A DNA stretch of 64,000 nucleotides from Atrina japonica. Its lineage: Eukaryota; Mollusca; Bivalvia; Pterioida; Pinnidae. The stretch covers positions 1,325,501 to 1,389,500 of the forward strand of contig BROG01000112.1 in assembly GCA_030159075.1 (NCBI GenBank). The letters run 5' to 3'. Below, piece after piece: positions 35,602 through 43,307 of this stretch. A model generated the notes under the pieces. It made no database searches. It worked only from the letters and a program-made list of their open reading frames with translations, and was not told the DNA's origin. How positions within the stretch are numbered: the stretch's first letter is position 1; every line of letters begins with the position of its first letter. The position numbers and the translations under genes are program-made.

Positions 35602-35719
35602 TATAAATAAAGCATTATGTACCATCCTTCCTTGTGCTATGAAATTACCAAATAATGGTAAGGGCATTGGTCCTTTTACTCCCATTTGTTTAAAACACCA
35701 GAAATTCTGTGTCATGTAT
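22441..35719 (-). CDS. CYP3-clan cytochrome P450 (13 exons seen, exon 1 missing)
   Basis: Haem monooxygenase of the ER membrane; it closely resembles vertebrate CYP3A and thromboxane synthase. Minus-strand exons: 35719-35623, 35448-35396, 35116-35020, 33657-33541, 32328-32240, 29713-29565, 28243-28116, 27131-27065, 25954-25797, 24782-24694, 24550-24413, 23619-23457, 22512-22441. All have AG/GT borders and matching phases, giving one 471-residue frame with no stop. Hallmarks in order: proline-rich KGPMPLPLFGN, C-helix WKSVR, I-helix AGYETT, K-helix ETLR, PERF (split across a junction), haem loop FGYGPRNCIG. The first exon (membrane anchor, about 24 residues, ending with two bases of a codon) was not found upstream. 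The introns carry many repeats. Substrate cannot be predicted. Confidence 0.93.
22565..22745. repeat. Interspersed repeat, related to 31008-31135
   Basis: Shares GGGTTTTCAA, TTTTCAAATAAAGCAG and AAGTGGGTTCAAC-type phrases in the same order with the copy in intron 7. Probably a short MITE. The minus frame 22571-22855 passes through it. Confidence 0.6.
22860..23280. other. P450 intron 12 sequence
   Basis: No gene or recognised repeat. The short frame 22984-23166 is not supported. Confidence 0.4.
23281..23395 (-). mobile_element. SINE fragment (family S2) in P450 intron 12
   Basis: GTGGCAGCCAGTTTATAATG and AGAGACCAGCAGCCTTCCAC match the S2 body; the tRNA head is missing. Confidence 0.65.
23457..23619 (-). 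CDS. P450 exon 12 (haem-binding loop)
   Basis: 163 bp, as in CYP3A exon 12. Encodes FSNENKSKISPFHFLPFGYG then PRNCIGMRLALLELKLSLVK; the Cys of PRNCIG is the haem ligand. Acceptor TTTTTCACAG, donor GTAAGT. Confidence 0.95.
24114..24268 (+). mobile_element. Shortened SINE (family S1) in P450 intron 11b
   Basis: Head GGTCAGTCGGTAGCATGCTC, body end GAGTGAAAGATTCTTGAGTG and tail AACAACAAACAAACAAAC; the middle of the body is deleted. Confidence 0.75.
24320..24405. repeat. (TA)n microsatellite in P450 intron 11b
   Basis: About 42 TA units, ending two bases short of the P450 donor at 24407-24412. Confidence 0.95.
24413..24550 (-). CDS. P450 exon 11b
   Basis: 138 bp. Encodes VDRVCMADTDLNGLKVNKGM and WAIHRSADIWPNPETFDPE. 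The donor is followed within a few bases by a (TA)n run in the intron. Confidence 0.92.
24694..24782 (-). CDS. P450 exon 11a (K helix)
   Basis: 89 bp. Encodes EEPNYDNVQKLTYLEMCINE then TLRLYPPAV; E-T-L-R is the invariant ExxR motif. In CYP3A genes this and the next exon form one 227-bp exon. Confidence 0.92.
24790..25145 (-). mobile_element. PLE 3' tail fragment in P450 intron 10
   Basis: Minus-sense 3' tail of the Penelope-like family seen more completely at 43308-44310. Shared phrases on plus: AAGTATAAAT, GAATGTCCAGGATACATATA, TGCCATGGAGGAGTAAGCAT, CGGTCACA. No reverse transcriptase remains. Confidence 0.7.
25558..25706. mobile_element. Short MITE in P450 intron 10
   Basis: About 149 bp with terminal inverted repeats CAGTCAAACCTTGCTA and TAGGCAAGGTTCACTG; ends 90 bp from P450 exon 10. 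No coding capacity. Confidence 0.6.
25797..25954 (-). CDS. P450 exon 10 (I helix)
   Basis: 158 bp (161 in CYP3A). Encodes MTFKEILGNSVVFFFAGYET and onward; AGYETT is the oxygen-activation groove of the I helix. Donor GTATGT right after GGA GAT. Confidence 0.93.
26090..26185 (+). ncRNA. Degenerate hammerhead-ribozyme motif (intron 9)
   Basis: Order GCTAAA - CTCATGA - stem II - GAAAC - GATC - GTC - TTGAGC corresponds to a type I hammerhead. The core differs from CTGATGA by one base (C for G) and stem I has one mismatch, so it is probably inactive. Cognates are at 47491, 55294-55337 (minus) and 61516. Confidence 0.55.
26590..26780 (+). mobile_element. SINE (family S2), plus orientation
   Basis: The tRNA-like head begins near CCTCCATAGTTGAGTGGTTT; the tail ends in GTTGAGTGTGGCGTAAAACA. 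This copy shows the full sense order of the family in the window. Confidence 0.75.
26785..27055. other. P450 intron 9 sequence
   Basis: No recognised feature. Confidence 0.4.
27065..27131 (-). CDS. P450 exon 9
   Basis: 67 bp, as in CYP3A exon 9. Encodes DYVDFMQLMIQAHEENPGET; its last base joins GA of exon 10 to make Gly. Confidence 0.9.
27525..27945 (+). repeat. Interspersed repeat (type R1) in P450 intron 8
   Basis: Closing plan GACGCCCACATGGACGTGGA, GGGGGGTATAGCATAAGCCC, an inverted CTTCACTTCGTGAGGTGAG and AGCTAAAAA, as in the repeats at 11285 and 29975. Upstream it has ATCTTCTTAACATGGTCATT twice in diverged form. Confidence 0.6.
28116..28243 (-). CDS. P450 exon 8
   Basis: 128 bp, as in CYP3A exon 8. 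Encodes IAPFLLKPLNKIFGISFMDK and FFRKVVVNEINSRKTERE. Confidence 0.9.
28335..28505 (-). mobile_element. PLE 3' tail fragment in P450 intron 7
   Basis: Phrases CTCTGAAAGTACAGAGGTGG and GCCATGGAGGAGTAGGCATC match the PLE tail. The small minus frame through it is part of the repeat, not a gene. Confidence 0.65.
28510..29560. other. P450 intron 7 sequence
   Basis: No gene or repeat recognised apart from a short GT run at 29520-29532. Small frames at 28624-29003 are not supported. Confidence 0.4.
29565..29713 (-). CDS. P450 exon 7
   Basis: 149 bp, as in CYP3A exon 7. Encodes VYGGFTMDVISSTAFGIQTN through TSPLLILL, matching CYP3A AYSMDVITSTSFGV. The local 79-codon frame (29574-29813) is in the wrong phase. 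Confidence 0.9.
29970..30252 (+). repeat. Interspersed repeat ending in a strong hairpin (intron 6)
   Basis: Ends with AGCTCACCTGAGC-CTTCA-GCTCAGGTGAGCT then AAAAA: a near-perfect 13-bp stem with a five-base loop. The phrase CAGTGGTTCTGGAGAAGAAG recurs as CAGTGGTTTCAGAGAAGAAG. The frame 29981-30244 lies inside it. Confidence 0.65.
30325..30992 (+). repeat. 35-bp minisatellite, about 17 units (P450 intron 6)
   Basis: Units CTCCGCCCCGCCATCTAATG + ATAATGATAAGGTTA, alternating CCACCCCG, CCGCCCCG and CCACTCCG forms. The left end is degenerate and one interruption (about 30595-30650) breaks the array. Confidence 0.93.
31008..31135. repeat. Interspersed repeat, related to 22565-22745
   Basis: Starts TATACAGGGTTTTCAAAATA and ends CAAGTGGGTTCAACTGTATA; a short MITE-like unit. 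Confidence 0.6.
31290..32145. repeat. Arm A of an 850-bp dispersed inverted repeat (P450 intron 6)
   Basis: Reverse complement of 45835-46675 over about 850 bp. Matched landmarks: CTACATAGATCAGCGATATG against CATATCGCTGATCTATGTAG, and CCCCATACTGCAAAATGTGC against GCACATTTTGTAGTATGGGG. The arms differ by point changes and small indels, including about 30 extra bases near 31650-31690. No recognisable protein; probably two copies of one unnamed mobile element in opposite orientation. Confidence 0.85.
32240..32328 (-). CDS. P450 exon 6
   Basis: 89 bp, as in CYP3A exon 6. Encodes MTPLVTKAIDTLVEQMKKKC and SENKELEMK; ends with AG of an Arg codon. Confidence 0.88.
32395..32588 (-). mobile_element. 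SINE (family S2) in P450 intron 5
   Basis: AGCCGGTTGTAGTGGCGGAG, AAGACCACCAGCCTTCCGCA and an inverse tRNA-like head (CTCACCACTTGGCTATGGTG). Lies 67 bp from P450 exon 6. Confidence 0.75.
32600..33395 (-). repeat. Interspersed repeat with 157-bp tandem units (P450 intron 5)
   Basis: Four units start at about 32711, 32868, 33025 and 33182, an exact 157-bp period, each with TGACCTTTGACCTTGAATTG and TGAAGTTTCATTAAAATATC. Outer flanks AATGCCCCCACTCGG and CCCCACTTTCCAAGTGGGGG look like element ends. Frames at 32569-33411 follow the repeat and are not genes. Confidence 0.88.
33541..33657 (-). CDS. P450 exon 5 (C helix)
   Basis: 117 bp, 39 codons, phase 0 on both sides. Encodes the C-helix haem-contact motif WKSVR followed by SIMTPTFSAGKLKK, matching CYP3A LSPTFTSGKLKE. 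Confidence 0.9.
33890..34235 (-). mobile_element. PLE 3' tail fragment in P450 intron 4
   Basis: Phrases GATACCAAAGTATAAATAAT, TGCCATGGAGGAGTAAGCAT, CCACAGTCAAATTAAAATGA and AACTCAACATTTCACTAAGT match the tail of the PLE at 43308. Confidence 0.75.
34355..35297. repeat. Source block of a segmental duplication (P450 exon 4 and introns)
   Basis: Matches 53500-54088 in the same orientation, for example CACCAAATGAAGGTTG, AAACATGACATACAAAAAAG, ATCATGAAAATAATCTTATT. The stretch 34575-34920 here is absent from the other copy; it contains repeated TATAAAGACCACC phrases and looks like a later insertion. Confidence 0.85.
35020..35116 (-). CDS. P450 exon 4
   Basis: 97 bp. Encodes IFDGKDPNLFVSDEETLSQL and FVKKFSSFPDRR, equivalent to CYP3A F(Y/F)DG...NRR. 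Acceptor TTTTTTCAG, donor GTATGA. A decayed copy is at 53763-53862. Confidence 0.88.
35396..35448 (-). CDS. P450 exon 3
   Basis: 53 bp, the same length as CYP3A exon 3. Encodes GAMKSDETWMKQYGKTW. Donor GTAAGA; ends with two bases of a Gly codon. Confidence 0.88.
35533..35599. repeat. (GA)n microsatellite in P450 intron 2
   Basis: About 32 GA units, 24 bp from the exon 2 border. The minus frame 35497-35715 reads through it. Confidence 0.95.
35623..35719 (-). CDS. P450 exon 2 (proline-rich N-terminal part)
   Basis: 97 bp. The first base completes a codon from the unseen exon 1. Encodes YMTQNFWCFKQMGVKGPMPL and LFGN, the segment after the membrane anchor. Acceptor TTTCAG, donor GTACAT. Confidence 0.85.
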
Positions 35720-35912
35720 CTGAAATTATAAATATTATAACTATAATACTATACCAAACTTTAAGTTTGTATAATTGTACGAAAATACATCCAAGGCTAT
35801 GCTACAACACTGGTAACTGCAATGACGTCCATATGACTTGATCTCATATATAACAGATATCTTAACTGAGCCTCTGTAAAAAGGCATGAAGGAAGAGTTG
35901 TAAAACTCAGCA

Positions 35913-35951
<39 letters not shown>
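35913..35951. repeat. (CA)n microsatellite
   Basis: About 19 CA units upstream of P450 exon 2. Confidence 0.95.
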
Positions 35952-35955
<4 letters not shown>

Positions 35956-36453
35956 GGAATCTCGCTATCTCGGAATTCACTGGACTGCCCTGTTTACTTT
36001 GAGATATCCAAAATTCGAGATAACCCAAATTTTCAATCCACATTTTTTCTATTCTTATTGGACAACAGATACACCTACTCAGGGTACTGCTTAATTTGAA
36101 TTGGATCTAAGCAGTTATCAATTACACTTTCATCTTGGCTTGTTAACGGAAGTCGATTGTCCAGTGTTTTGAAAGTAAACAAGTAATTTTAAGAATAATT
36201 TATTAAATACAAAATGTAAATCTTCAATCACAGATGGTAACTTTGAGATAATAGGTGACAATTCTGAAATATTTCGATTCTTCGGACCAGAAAAATACTT
36301 TGAGATGAGCAAAATTTCAAGATAAAAACTTCCAAATATTATCGGAATAAAATTAGTATAAGTATGAAGTAAAATAATCTGGACCGGCTGTTCGACTTTG
36401 ACATAACTGGAATTTCGACTCTTCTGATTTTGACATAACGAGATTCCACTATA
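35952..36453. mobile_element. MITE with terminal inverted repeats
   Basis: Ends GTGGAATCTCGCTATCTCGG and the inverse of ATAGTGGAATCTCGTTATGT; several internal AATTTCGA/TCGAGAT-type phrases. TGGAATCTCG ends resemble pogo/Tc1-type elements; that assignment is inference. Confidence 0.55.
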
Positions 36454-38705
36454 TACATTTTACATTAGTGATTTTCAGTTATACAGACACAAGGAAATTA
36501 CAAAATAATAAACATTGAAAATGCACAAATGCATAGGATAAAGGCGGGGATAATGTAATAAAAGAAAATGACAGCCTTGTTTAAATGTTACAAATCTGCA
36601 ATGGAACATTAGCGTGAAAGCGTGTTTGCACAACAGCACGTTTTTAAGTGTTTTACAAACGTTTTACACACAGACCCATTGAGAAACCATACTATTGCGC
36701 TAGTAAACATATGTTCATGCAAATATGCTATTTTTAGAATATAGGTCACGCTCTACAGGTCACAAGATTATCTCAAACCCCATAAAATTGGGCAGAAATG
36801 GCATATTGCAGGTTTTTCGGAGTAACAGGCCATCGGAGTAACGGGCCTTCAGGTAAGTGGGCTGTCCCCGGAATCTAGATACCATGCATTGCTTGAAGCC
36901 AGATGTGAAAATCAGCCTTAAAGAAAGCGACGACACAATAAATAATTCCAATACCTATCAACAATCAAATCCTTGGAGAAGAAATGAGACAAGATATCAT
37001 TGATGTAAATACATGTATGTAAATGTAATGTAAATATTATGAAACCAGAAGTAATTTTGCCGAAATTCTGTTGAGGTCACATGAGATAAACACTAACTAT
37101 TCCGACAAAACTGAACGAAATGGAAAAATCCGAAAAAGCGTAATGGTTATTTATCATGTCTACATAGAAAAATGATCAAGCCCAGGTAGTTTTTGTATGT
37201 GCTTGAGAACTACAATACAATGTACTTCCTTTGTCATTGTGTACAACAGTCAGTAAAGCAATGGGTACAACTCTTCCAAATGTTTCGGTTATGAGTCAGT
37301 CAAAGAGGCTACAAGTTGAGATGGGTATGAATTGAGATGGGTTCGAGTTTACCACTATTCCACAAAGAAGTAAACACATTGCCTGTTAGGTAGCAAAGGA
37401 CAGAAAAAGAAGACAGAAGAAAGAAGAAATTGTGCTGTGCATTTAGAAGCAGAAATACAGTGTTGAAATGTTTTGAGGAAGGAAATGAAGCTGAAAACAA
37501 ATGATTTATTTCCCACCCTTCTTTGAATTTTCCCTAAAGAAACCTCAATCTGTCAAGGCTATAACACTCCTGTTCAATCGTGGAGTCAAAGACAAACTGG
37601 TTGGAGAATACCAATACTTTGTTTTGTTTTTATCTTTTTAACTTGAATGTGGTAAAAGTATATGTATAGAAATACAATAGTTTTAATTCAAAAAATGAAT
37701 TTTTGCATTTTTCGGTTAAATACTTCCCACGATATGACATACATTCATGTTTTACATACTTTTCTTTACAGCAGTGAACAGTAGGGGTAATTGTATCATG
37801 TTATTTTTATCATTTTCTGCCTAACTGCAGTGCATATGTGCACAAGTTGCAATTAGTAAGTCTTTGAAATGTATCACGTGTGAATCAGAGAACTTTTTAC
37901 GATACTTCAAGTTGATCAATTTAAGCGGTCAATCGTCATGGGCCTTTAACACACCAAACTTGTATTTAAATTAGAGTTATCGTTCTTTAACATTTAACAT
38001 CGATTCTACCTGACCTACTCCTAGTCGTAGCCTTCGCTATGTCAACAATTCGCTTAATAATAATATACAAGCGTTTATTTAAATACTGTAGTTAAAGTTT
38101 GCATTGTCATCAGGGGCAATTACATAACCATCAAGGTTCAATGCGATAATACAACTTTTACAGAGTCTATAGATCTAACTATATGAGAGATAAACGGGGA
38201 TTTGAAACAATTGCATTCAGATGTAAACAAAGGTAGTTTAAAACCGGTATCGGTCTGAATACGGGTGTGGATAGATTCTATGCGCACAAAACGAAAACCG
38301 TTGTCAAATATAGATCTATATATATACGAACGGATTTAATATGCATTCCGATCGGGAAGCAGGAGAGAGGGGAGATTAATTACAGAATAGTAAAGTTTAA
38401 AAACAAAATCAAACGATACTTACATGAAATATACAACAAAAAGTATTGTCAGTATAATAACCCACAAAGGTATGTTATAGGTTAGGATCTCCATGTTTCT
38501 CTTTTCACTTGGACTGTATCGACTCGTTCTGATGTATCTACTGGTACGCTATTTGGCCTGCAAGTGTATTAATATCGAAGGGTATTTCTGTTTCGTCATT
38601 GACCTTGTCACCTCAACATGTTGGGGTTTAATATTAAGGACGACAAAACACACGGTTGTTATGTGTCAGTATGGTGGGTTTATGAATGATAAATTATTCC
38701 ATACG
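36454..38705. other. Region where P450 exon 1 and promoter would be expected
   Basis: No exon could be chosen. On the minus strand I found no ATG plus hydrophobic anchor ending in a GT donor with the two-base phase that exon 2 requires. Frames at 36130-36312, 36760-36951, 37309-37500 and 38267-38714 show no family features. Confidence 0.35.
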
Positions 38706-38709
38706 TATG

Positions 38710-39395
38710 CATAGGCGTCGGAACCGGGGGGAGGGGGCTTAGCCCCCCCACTTTTTTTTGCAAAGATTGACATAGGTTTTAAGGGGGTTAAGGGGTTAAG
38801 GGGGCTTAGTCCCCCCCCCCCCCCAGAGGAGAAGCAGTGTTTTTGACGCGTGTATAAAAATTTTCAAGAATTATTTTTGGTTTAGCACTTAAGACCCCTA
38901 CTATTACAAATTGCGTGGTCAATTTGCTTAAGTTGGTTTAGCGACGATGATGGGTAGGGGAAATGTATATATAATGCATAGGCACGCGTGTATGTGTTTT
39001 AAGTTGGTTTAGCACCCCCTACTTTCAATTTGCTTCCGACGATGATGGTATATATAATGCATAGGCGTCTGAACCGGGGGGGGGGGGGGGTAGGGGGGCC
39101 CCCCCCCCCCCCCCCACTTTTTTTGGGGGGGGGGGCTTAGCCCCCCCCCCCCGACGTTTCTGACGCGTGTATGTGTTTTAAGTTGGTTTTGCTACTTTCA
39201 AAAGATGGACATAGCATAGGCGTCTGAACCGGGGGGGGGGGGGGTGTTGAAAATTGGGGCTTAGCCACCCCCAGCTTCCGACGTATATATAATTTCTGGC
39301 GTTTTTGTGTTGTGTGTGTGACGTTTCTGGCGTGTGTGTGTGTGTGTGTTTTAAGTTGGTTTAGCCCCCACTTTCAATTTGCTTCCGACGCCAAT
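38710..39395. mobile_element. Element with GGCGTCGGAA ends and G/C homopolymer blocks
   Basis: Left end ATAGGCGTCGGAACCGGGGG and right end CTTCCGACGCC are inverted. Inside, the phrases GCATAGGCGTCTGAACCGGG, GGGCTTAGCCCCCC, GTGTTTTAAGTTGGTTTAGC recur three or four times as partial copies. G and C runs of 10 or more make assembly unreliable here. Confidence 0.6.
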
Positions 39396-39559
39396 GTAAT
39401 GTATTAGATTTTTAATGATACCAATTTATCTAATAAACTGAGGACATAGATTTTCATTTTTCTAAGTTATTTTTCATATAGATTCTATCTAATCAATTAG
39501 GTTTAATTGATTCTTGAACAACAAATCTATTTTGTTTGCACAAATGATTTAAATTTGAT

Positions 39560-39785
39560 TTAATGGATTCCTTGACATCAAATAAAATTCAGTAACATCA
39601 ACACTTACAGATGTTAGCAATGTTTCATTGACAGGGGATGTAACTCCTCTATGGCACCTGATCCCACATCTCGAATTCCAGAGGTCAGTGTTTGTCCATT
39701 TATACCAGATTGGTATCTGTAACCTGGACATCCTGAAGATTTATACTTTGGTATCTGGTATTTTTTATATTCCCACTATCGTAGT
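39560..39785 (+). mobile_element. PLE 3' tail fragment, plus orientation
   Basis: Inverse of the phrases in the minus copies: CTCCTCTATGGCACCTGATC, AATTCCAGAGGTCAGTG, CCTGGACATCCTGAAGATTT, ATACTTTGGTATCTG. The minus frame 39549-39731 is a shadow. Confidence 0.72.
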
Positions 39786-39789
39786 GATC

Positions 39790-40190
39790 TACACTTATCA
39801 ATAGCACATTTGATATAGGAGTCGATACCATCTGGGGATCTACAATTATATTATGTTATTTATAGTACAGTTCACCCTGAAACTGTTTTTAAAAATAAAC
39901 TTTATTTTCTCATAGAAGTATAAATACTTGTATAAAATTACTGTCAACATGATAAAACGAAAATTATCCAAACTTTCTGTCGCCTCAAAATCGTCGGGCG
40001 AATACACTATGTAAGGCAATGTAACGTGCAAACGTTCAGAACAAACTTGACGGTTAAGAGACATCAGCGACGTCCGGGGACAGTTTGTGAACGCAAACAG
40101 AATGCTGACGTAATATGCAAAGCAACCGGAAGATGGCTTACTCCAAACAGATAACCTCCGATACAACACGGAATGAACGTTTACGACACA
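39790..40190. other. Intergenic DNA
   Basis: Nothing recognised. The 134-codon minus frame 39846-40250 runs into the SINE and shows no domain. Confidence 0.4.
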
Positions 40191-40191
40191 A

Positions 40192-40483
40192 TATTGTTTG
40201 TTTGTTTGTTTATTATTGTTTAACGTCCCACTCAAGAATATTTCACTCATATGGAGACGTCACCAAATGCCGGTGAAGGGCTTTAAATTTTGGCCTATGC
40301 TCGGCACTTACGGCCATTGAGCAGTGAGGGTTCTTTAACGTGCCGACACCTACTGTGACACGGGACCTTCAGTTTTTACTGTCTCATCCGAAAGACAGGA
40401 AACCAACCTGTCGCCGGCGAGACTCGAACTCACGACCTCACGATCCAGAGTCGAGCGCGCTACCGACTGAGCCAGGCGGGCTC
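40192..40483 (-). mobile_element. Full-length tRNA-derived SINE (family S1)
   Basis: Minus sense. GTTTGTTTGTTTATTATTGT tail complement at left, body GCCTATGCTCGGCACTTACG, head with inverse B box (GACTCGAACTCACGA) and inverse A box (GCTACCGACTGAGCCAGG). Confidence 0.88.
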
Positions 40484-40489
40484 ACAACA

Positions 40490-41065
40490 CCATATTAATA
40501 GTTTTCTCAAAATTCATCTTGGTACACTTTATTTGTATTCCTGAAATGAATAATGCAAACTTTGATCCGTTGACACGAAAAATACAGAATTAGTTTGTTG
40601 ATAGATTATTGCTGTCTCGTATTATTTCACGAAAGCCTATTGAGGTCAACTAAGATTTTTTTAAAGTCGTTATTACGAGATTTCAAAAAAGTCGTTATTA
40701 TGAGATTTTAAAAAGTTGTTATTACGAGATAAAAAGTCTTTATAACGAGATTTTTAAAAATCGTAATAACGAATTTTTATCTCGTAATAACGACTTTTTA
40801 TCTCGTAATTATGACTTTTTAAAATCTCGTAATAACGACTTTTTAAAAATATCGTTATAACGATTTTTTATCTCGTAATAACGACTTTTTATCTCTTTAT
40901 AACGACTTTTTAAAATCTCGTTATAACGACTTTTTTTTAAAAAAATGTTAGTTGACCTCAATATGCTTTCGTTTTATTTACTTTAACTTGTGGTGGACAA
41001 AATATGTGTATATAGTCTACTTCAAATCTAAGTTTTCGGCTCTTATTATATTATTTTCACTCCGT
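40490..41065. repeat. Duplicated segment, filled copy
   Basis: Matches 42013-42228 on both sides of the fold-back element 40630-40971: AATAGTTTTCTCAAAA, TTTATTTGTATTCCTGAAAT, GAAAAATACAGAATTA on the left, and TATAGTCTACTTCAAATCT on the right. Confidence 0.85.
40630..40971. mobile_element. Fold-back element of iterated TCGTTATTACGAG units (F3)
   Basis: Terminal inverted repeat CGAAAGCCTATTGAGGTCAA (left) and its inverse TTGACCTCAATATGCTTTCG (right). The interior is about a dozen copies of AAAGTCGTTATTACGAGAT-like units, first in one then in the other orientation. The unfilled copy of this locus at 42140-42160 shows the insertion point; flanks TTATTTCA and TTTATTTA suggest a target duplication of about 7-9 bp. 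Confidence 0.82.
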
Positions 41066-41685
41066 CAATCAAAATACATGTACATTTTAAATTTTGGGAC
41101 AACAGTTTCTTGTTTTAGGAGTTTAATCATGTAATAAACTTAATATTTGACATTTTTATTTCAACTGTGATACAGATGAATATACATTTAAGACGAATGC
41201 GTAGCTTTGGGATTCGTCTTAAAAATCATCCCTCTGCCTCATGCAATGATATAAAATGTTCATAAAATATTGGCAAATATTTTCTAAATAGGTCTATTAA
41301 ATTATAACAACAACCAGACTTGTTGTATGGTACATAAAACATCTAAAGATTTATCAGAGTTTAAATTGATTGGCCTCTCACCGGTAATAGGTCAGCATTT
41401 CCATATATACATCCTCAAAATGAAATTAAAATCGAATAGGTTCCGTTGGTAAAAAAACTGAATGATCTATTACGATTGATTTCATAATAGGTATTTTGGG
41501 GATATAAAATTTTTGTGCCGCGAATCCTCTAGTTTCAGAGGGAAGTGAGAAATGTGCGTAAATACCAAAATTAGATAAAATAGTTTTATTCAGTGTGTCA
41601 ACACTGTATGACACACATGCGCAAACATATACACAAAATGAAAGCAAACTCAGACAAAATATCACAGTTTACTTCTATCACGTTA
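41066..41685. other. Intergenic DNA
   Basis: No gene recognised; the minus frame 41426-41665 has no domain. Confidence 0.4.
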
Positions 41686-41689
41686 TAAA

Positions 41690-41880
41690 TTTTATTTGTT
41701 TGTTTGTTTATTGTTGTTTAACGTCCCACTCAAGAATATTTCACTTTTATGGAGACGTCACCAAATGCCGGTGAAAGGCTTCAAATTTTGGCCTATGCTC
41801 GGCACTTACGGCCATTGAGCTATGAGGGTTCCTTAACGTGCCAACACCTACTGTGTCACGGAACCTACAGTTTTCACTAT
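41690..41880 (-). mobile_element. SINE (family S1) lacking the tRNA head
   Basis: Tail complement and body as in the copy at 40192, breaking off after CTACAGTTTTCACTAT; the head is missing. Confidence 0.82.
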
Positions 41881-42012
41881 ATAAATTCTGACTGGGTGAC
41901 ATAATTGTAAATTTATAAATTGCAATACTTGGGTGAAATTACAAGCAACTGTACTGCCCAATCATAATGAGTCAAAGGAATTCTTATTTGTAAATCGGTT
42001 TTTAAATCAATT

Positions 42013-42228
42013 TGAAAATAATAATAGTTTTCTCAAAAGTAATCTTAATACATTTTATTTGTATTCCTGAAATAAATAATGCCAACTATGATCCGTTGAA
42101 ACGAAAAATACAGAATTAATTTGTTGGTAGATCATTGCTGTTTCGTATAATTTACTTTAACTGGTGGTGGACAGAATATGTGTGTATAGTCTACTTCAAA
42201 TCTCAGTTTTTGGCTCTTAATTCCATTT
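42013..42228. repeat. Duplicated segment, empty copy
   Basis: Second copy of 40490-41065 without the fold-back element: CTGTTTCGTATAATTTACTT runs straight through the insertion point. Confidence 0.85.
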
Positions 42229-42421
42229 GAATAGACCACAGTACAGTGCTTATTGCTGACGTGTTGAAACGCCTATCTCTATCCGCCATCGGATTTCAAT
42301 CACAGTCCCACTTCGTTCGTATGATCACTAATTTGACAAATTTTATTGTCGTCTCCCATGTGTACAGGCTTGCAAGTAACAAAAATCTCTATCTATGTCA
42401 TGAGACAGCCGACGAAAGATA

Positions 42422-42422
<1 letters not shown>

Positions 42423-42507
<85 letters not shown>
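42423..42507. repeat. (TA)n microsatellite
   Basis: Uninterrupted TA units. Confidence 0.95.
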
Positions 42508-42514
<7 letters not shown>

Positions 42515-42516
42515 TA

Positions 42517-42600
42517 ACAGTCTAACGTCGATTATCCGGACTGAATGGGAGACATAAAAAATCCGGATAATCGGCGTCCGGATAATCGGCGTTAGACTAT
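42517..42600. mobile_element. 84-bp palindromic MITE
   Basis: AGTCTAACGTCGATTATCCG at the left and CGGATAATCGGCGTTAGACT at the right, plus an extra inner TCCGGATAATCGGCG. Flanked by TATA on each side. A minimal element with almost no interior. Confidence 0.65.
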
Positions 42601-42609
42601 ATATATATA

Positions 42610-43300
42610 TATAATGGCGGCCGTTTTCACTTGAATTTACGTTTTGTCAAGCAACTTTCAATTTTGGCGACTGTTTTGCCATACCGCTTTTTTCACACTC
42701 CTGTATACTTCTCTGTCTCTGGAAATGAAAATGTGGAGAGAATCATTGAAGTGAAGGCAAAACGTGTTTTCACTTGGTAAAGCCGAAACATAATGAGCAC
42801 ATTACTTACATACGCGTCTATTTAAAATTTCAATGCGCATGTTTAACGGAAGTCGAAAAAGCGAAAAGACCAAAAAGCGAGGACGAAAAAGCGTCAAATG
42901 TGTTGCAAACAATCACCATTTTAACGGTTTTAGCAGTTTTTCATTTTGTGTGCATTTTGGTGCCTTTTCGGGTTGCATAAAATTGTGAAAAATCGCTAAA
43001 ATGTTTTAAAATTTGACTTTTTACTTTTCGCAATTCAACGTGCGAGTACCAAGTGTGCCCCTGACCATTCCTTTATTCATATGAAGCAGAATTATTTCAG
43101 AATCTTCTGGGTCAAAAGTAGAGAAAGCTTGCGCTGTTGGTGACGTCATCAGAATCCTTTATTCTGATTGGTCAATATGACGGTAGGTCTCGCTATTTTG
43201 TAATGCCAGTCACGGTATAATTTTGAACTTGTAAAGATACAAACGCGTACTCTTGATACATTTTCAACACATCAATACAAAGAAAAGTGTACGAATATAA
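42610..43300. other. Intergenic DNA
   Basis: No gene recognised. The frame 42774-42980 contains GCGAAAAAGCG-type phrases also seen near 17250, so it may be repeat-derived. Confidence 0.4.
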
Positions 43301-43307
43301 AAATCTC

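Noticed and set aside
35741..36043. 100-codon minus frame with alternating Cys-Val
   Set aside because: Translation of the (CA)n microsatellite.
37309..37500. Hydrophobic minus frame as P450 exon 1
   Set aside because: No GT donor in the right phase after the hydrophobic part, and the usual anchor-to-proline spacing is not met.
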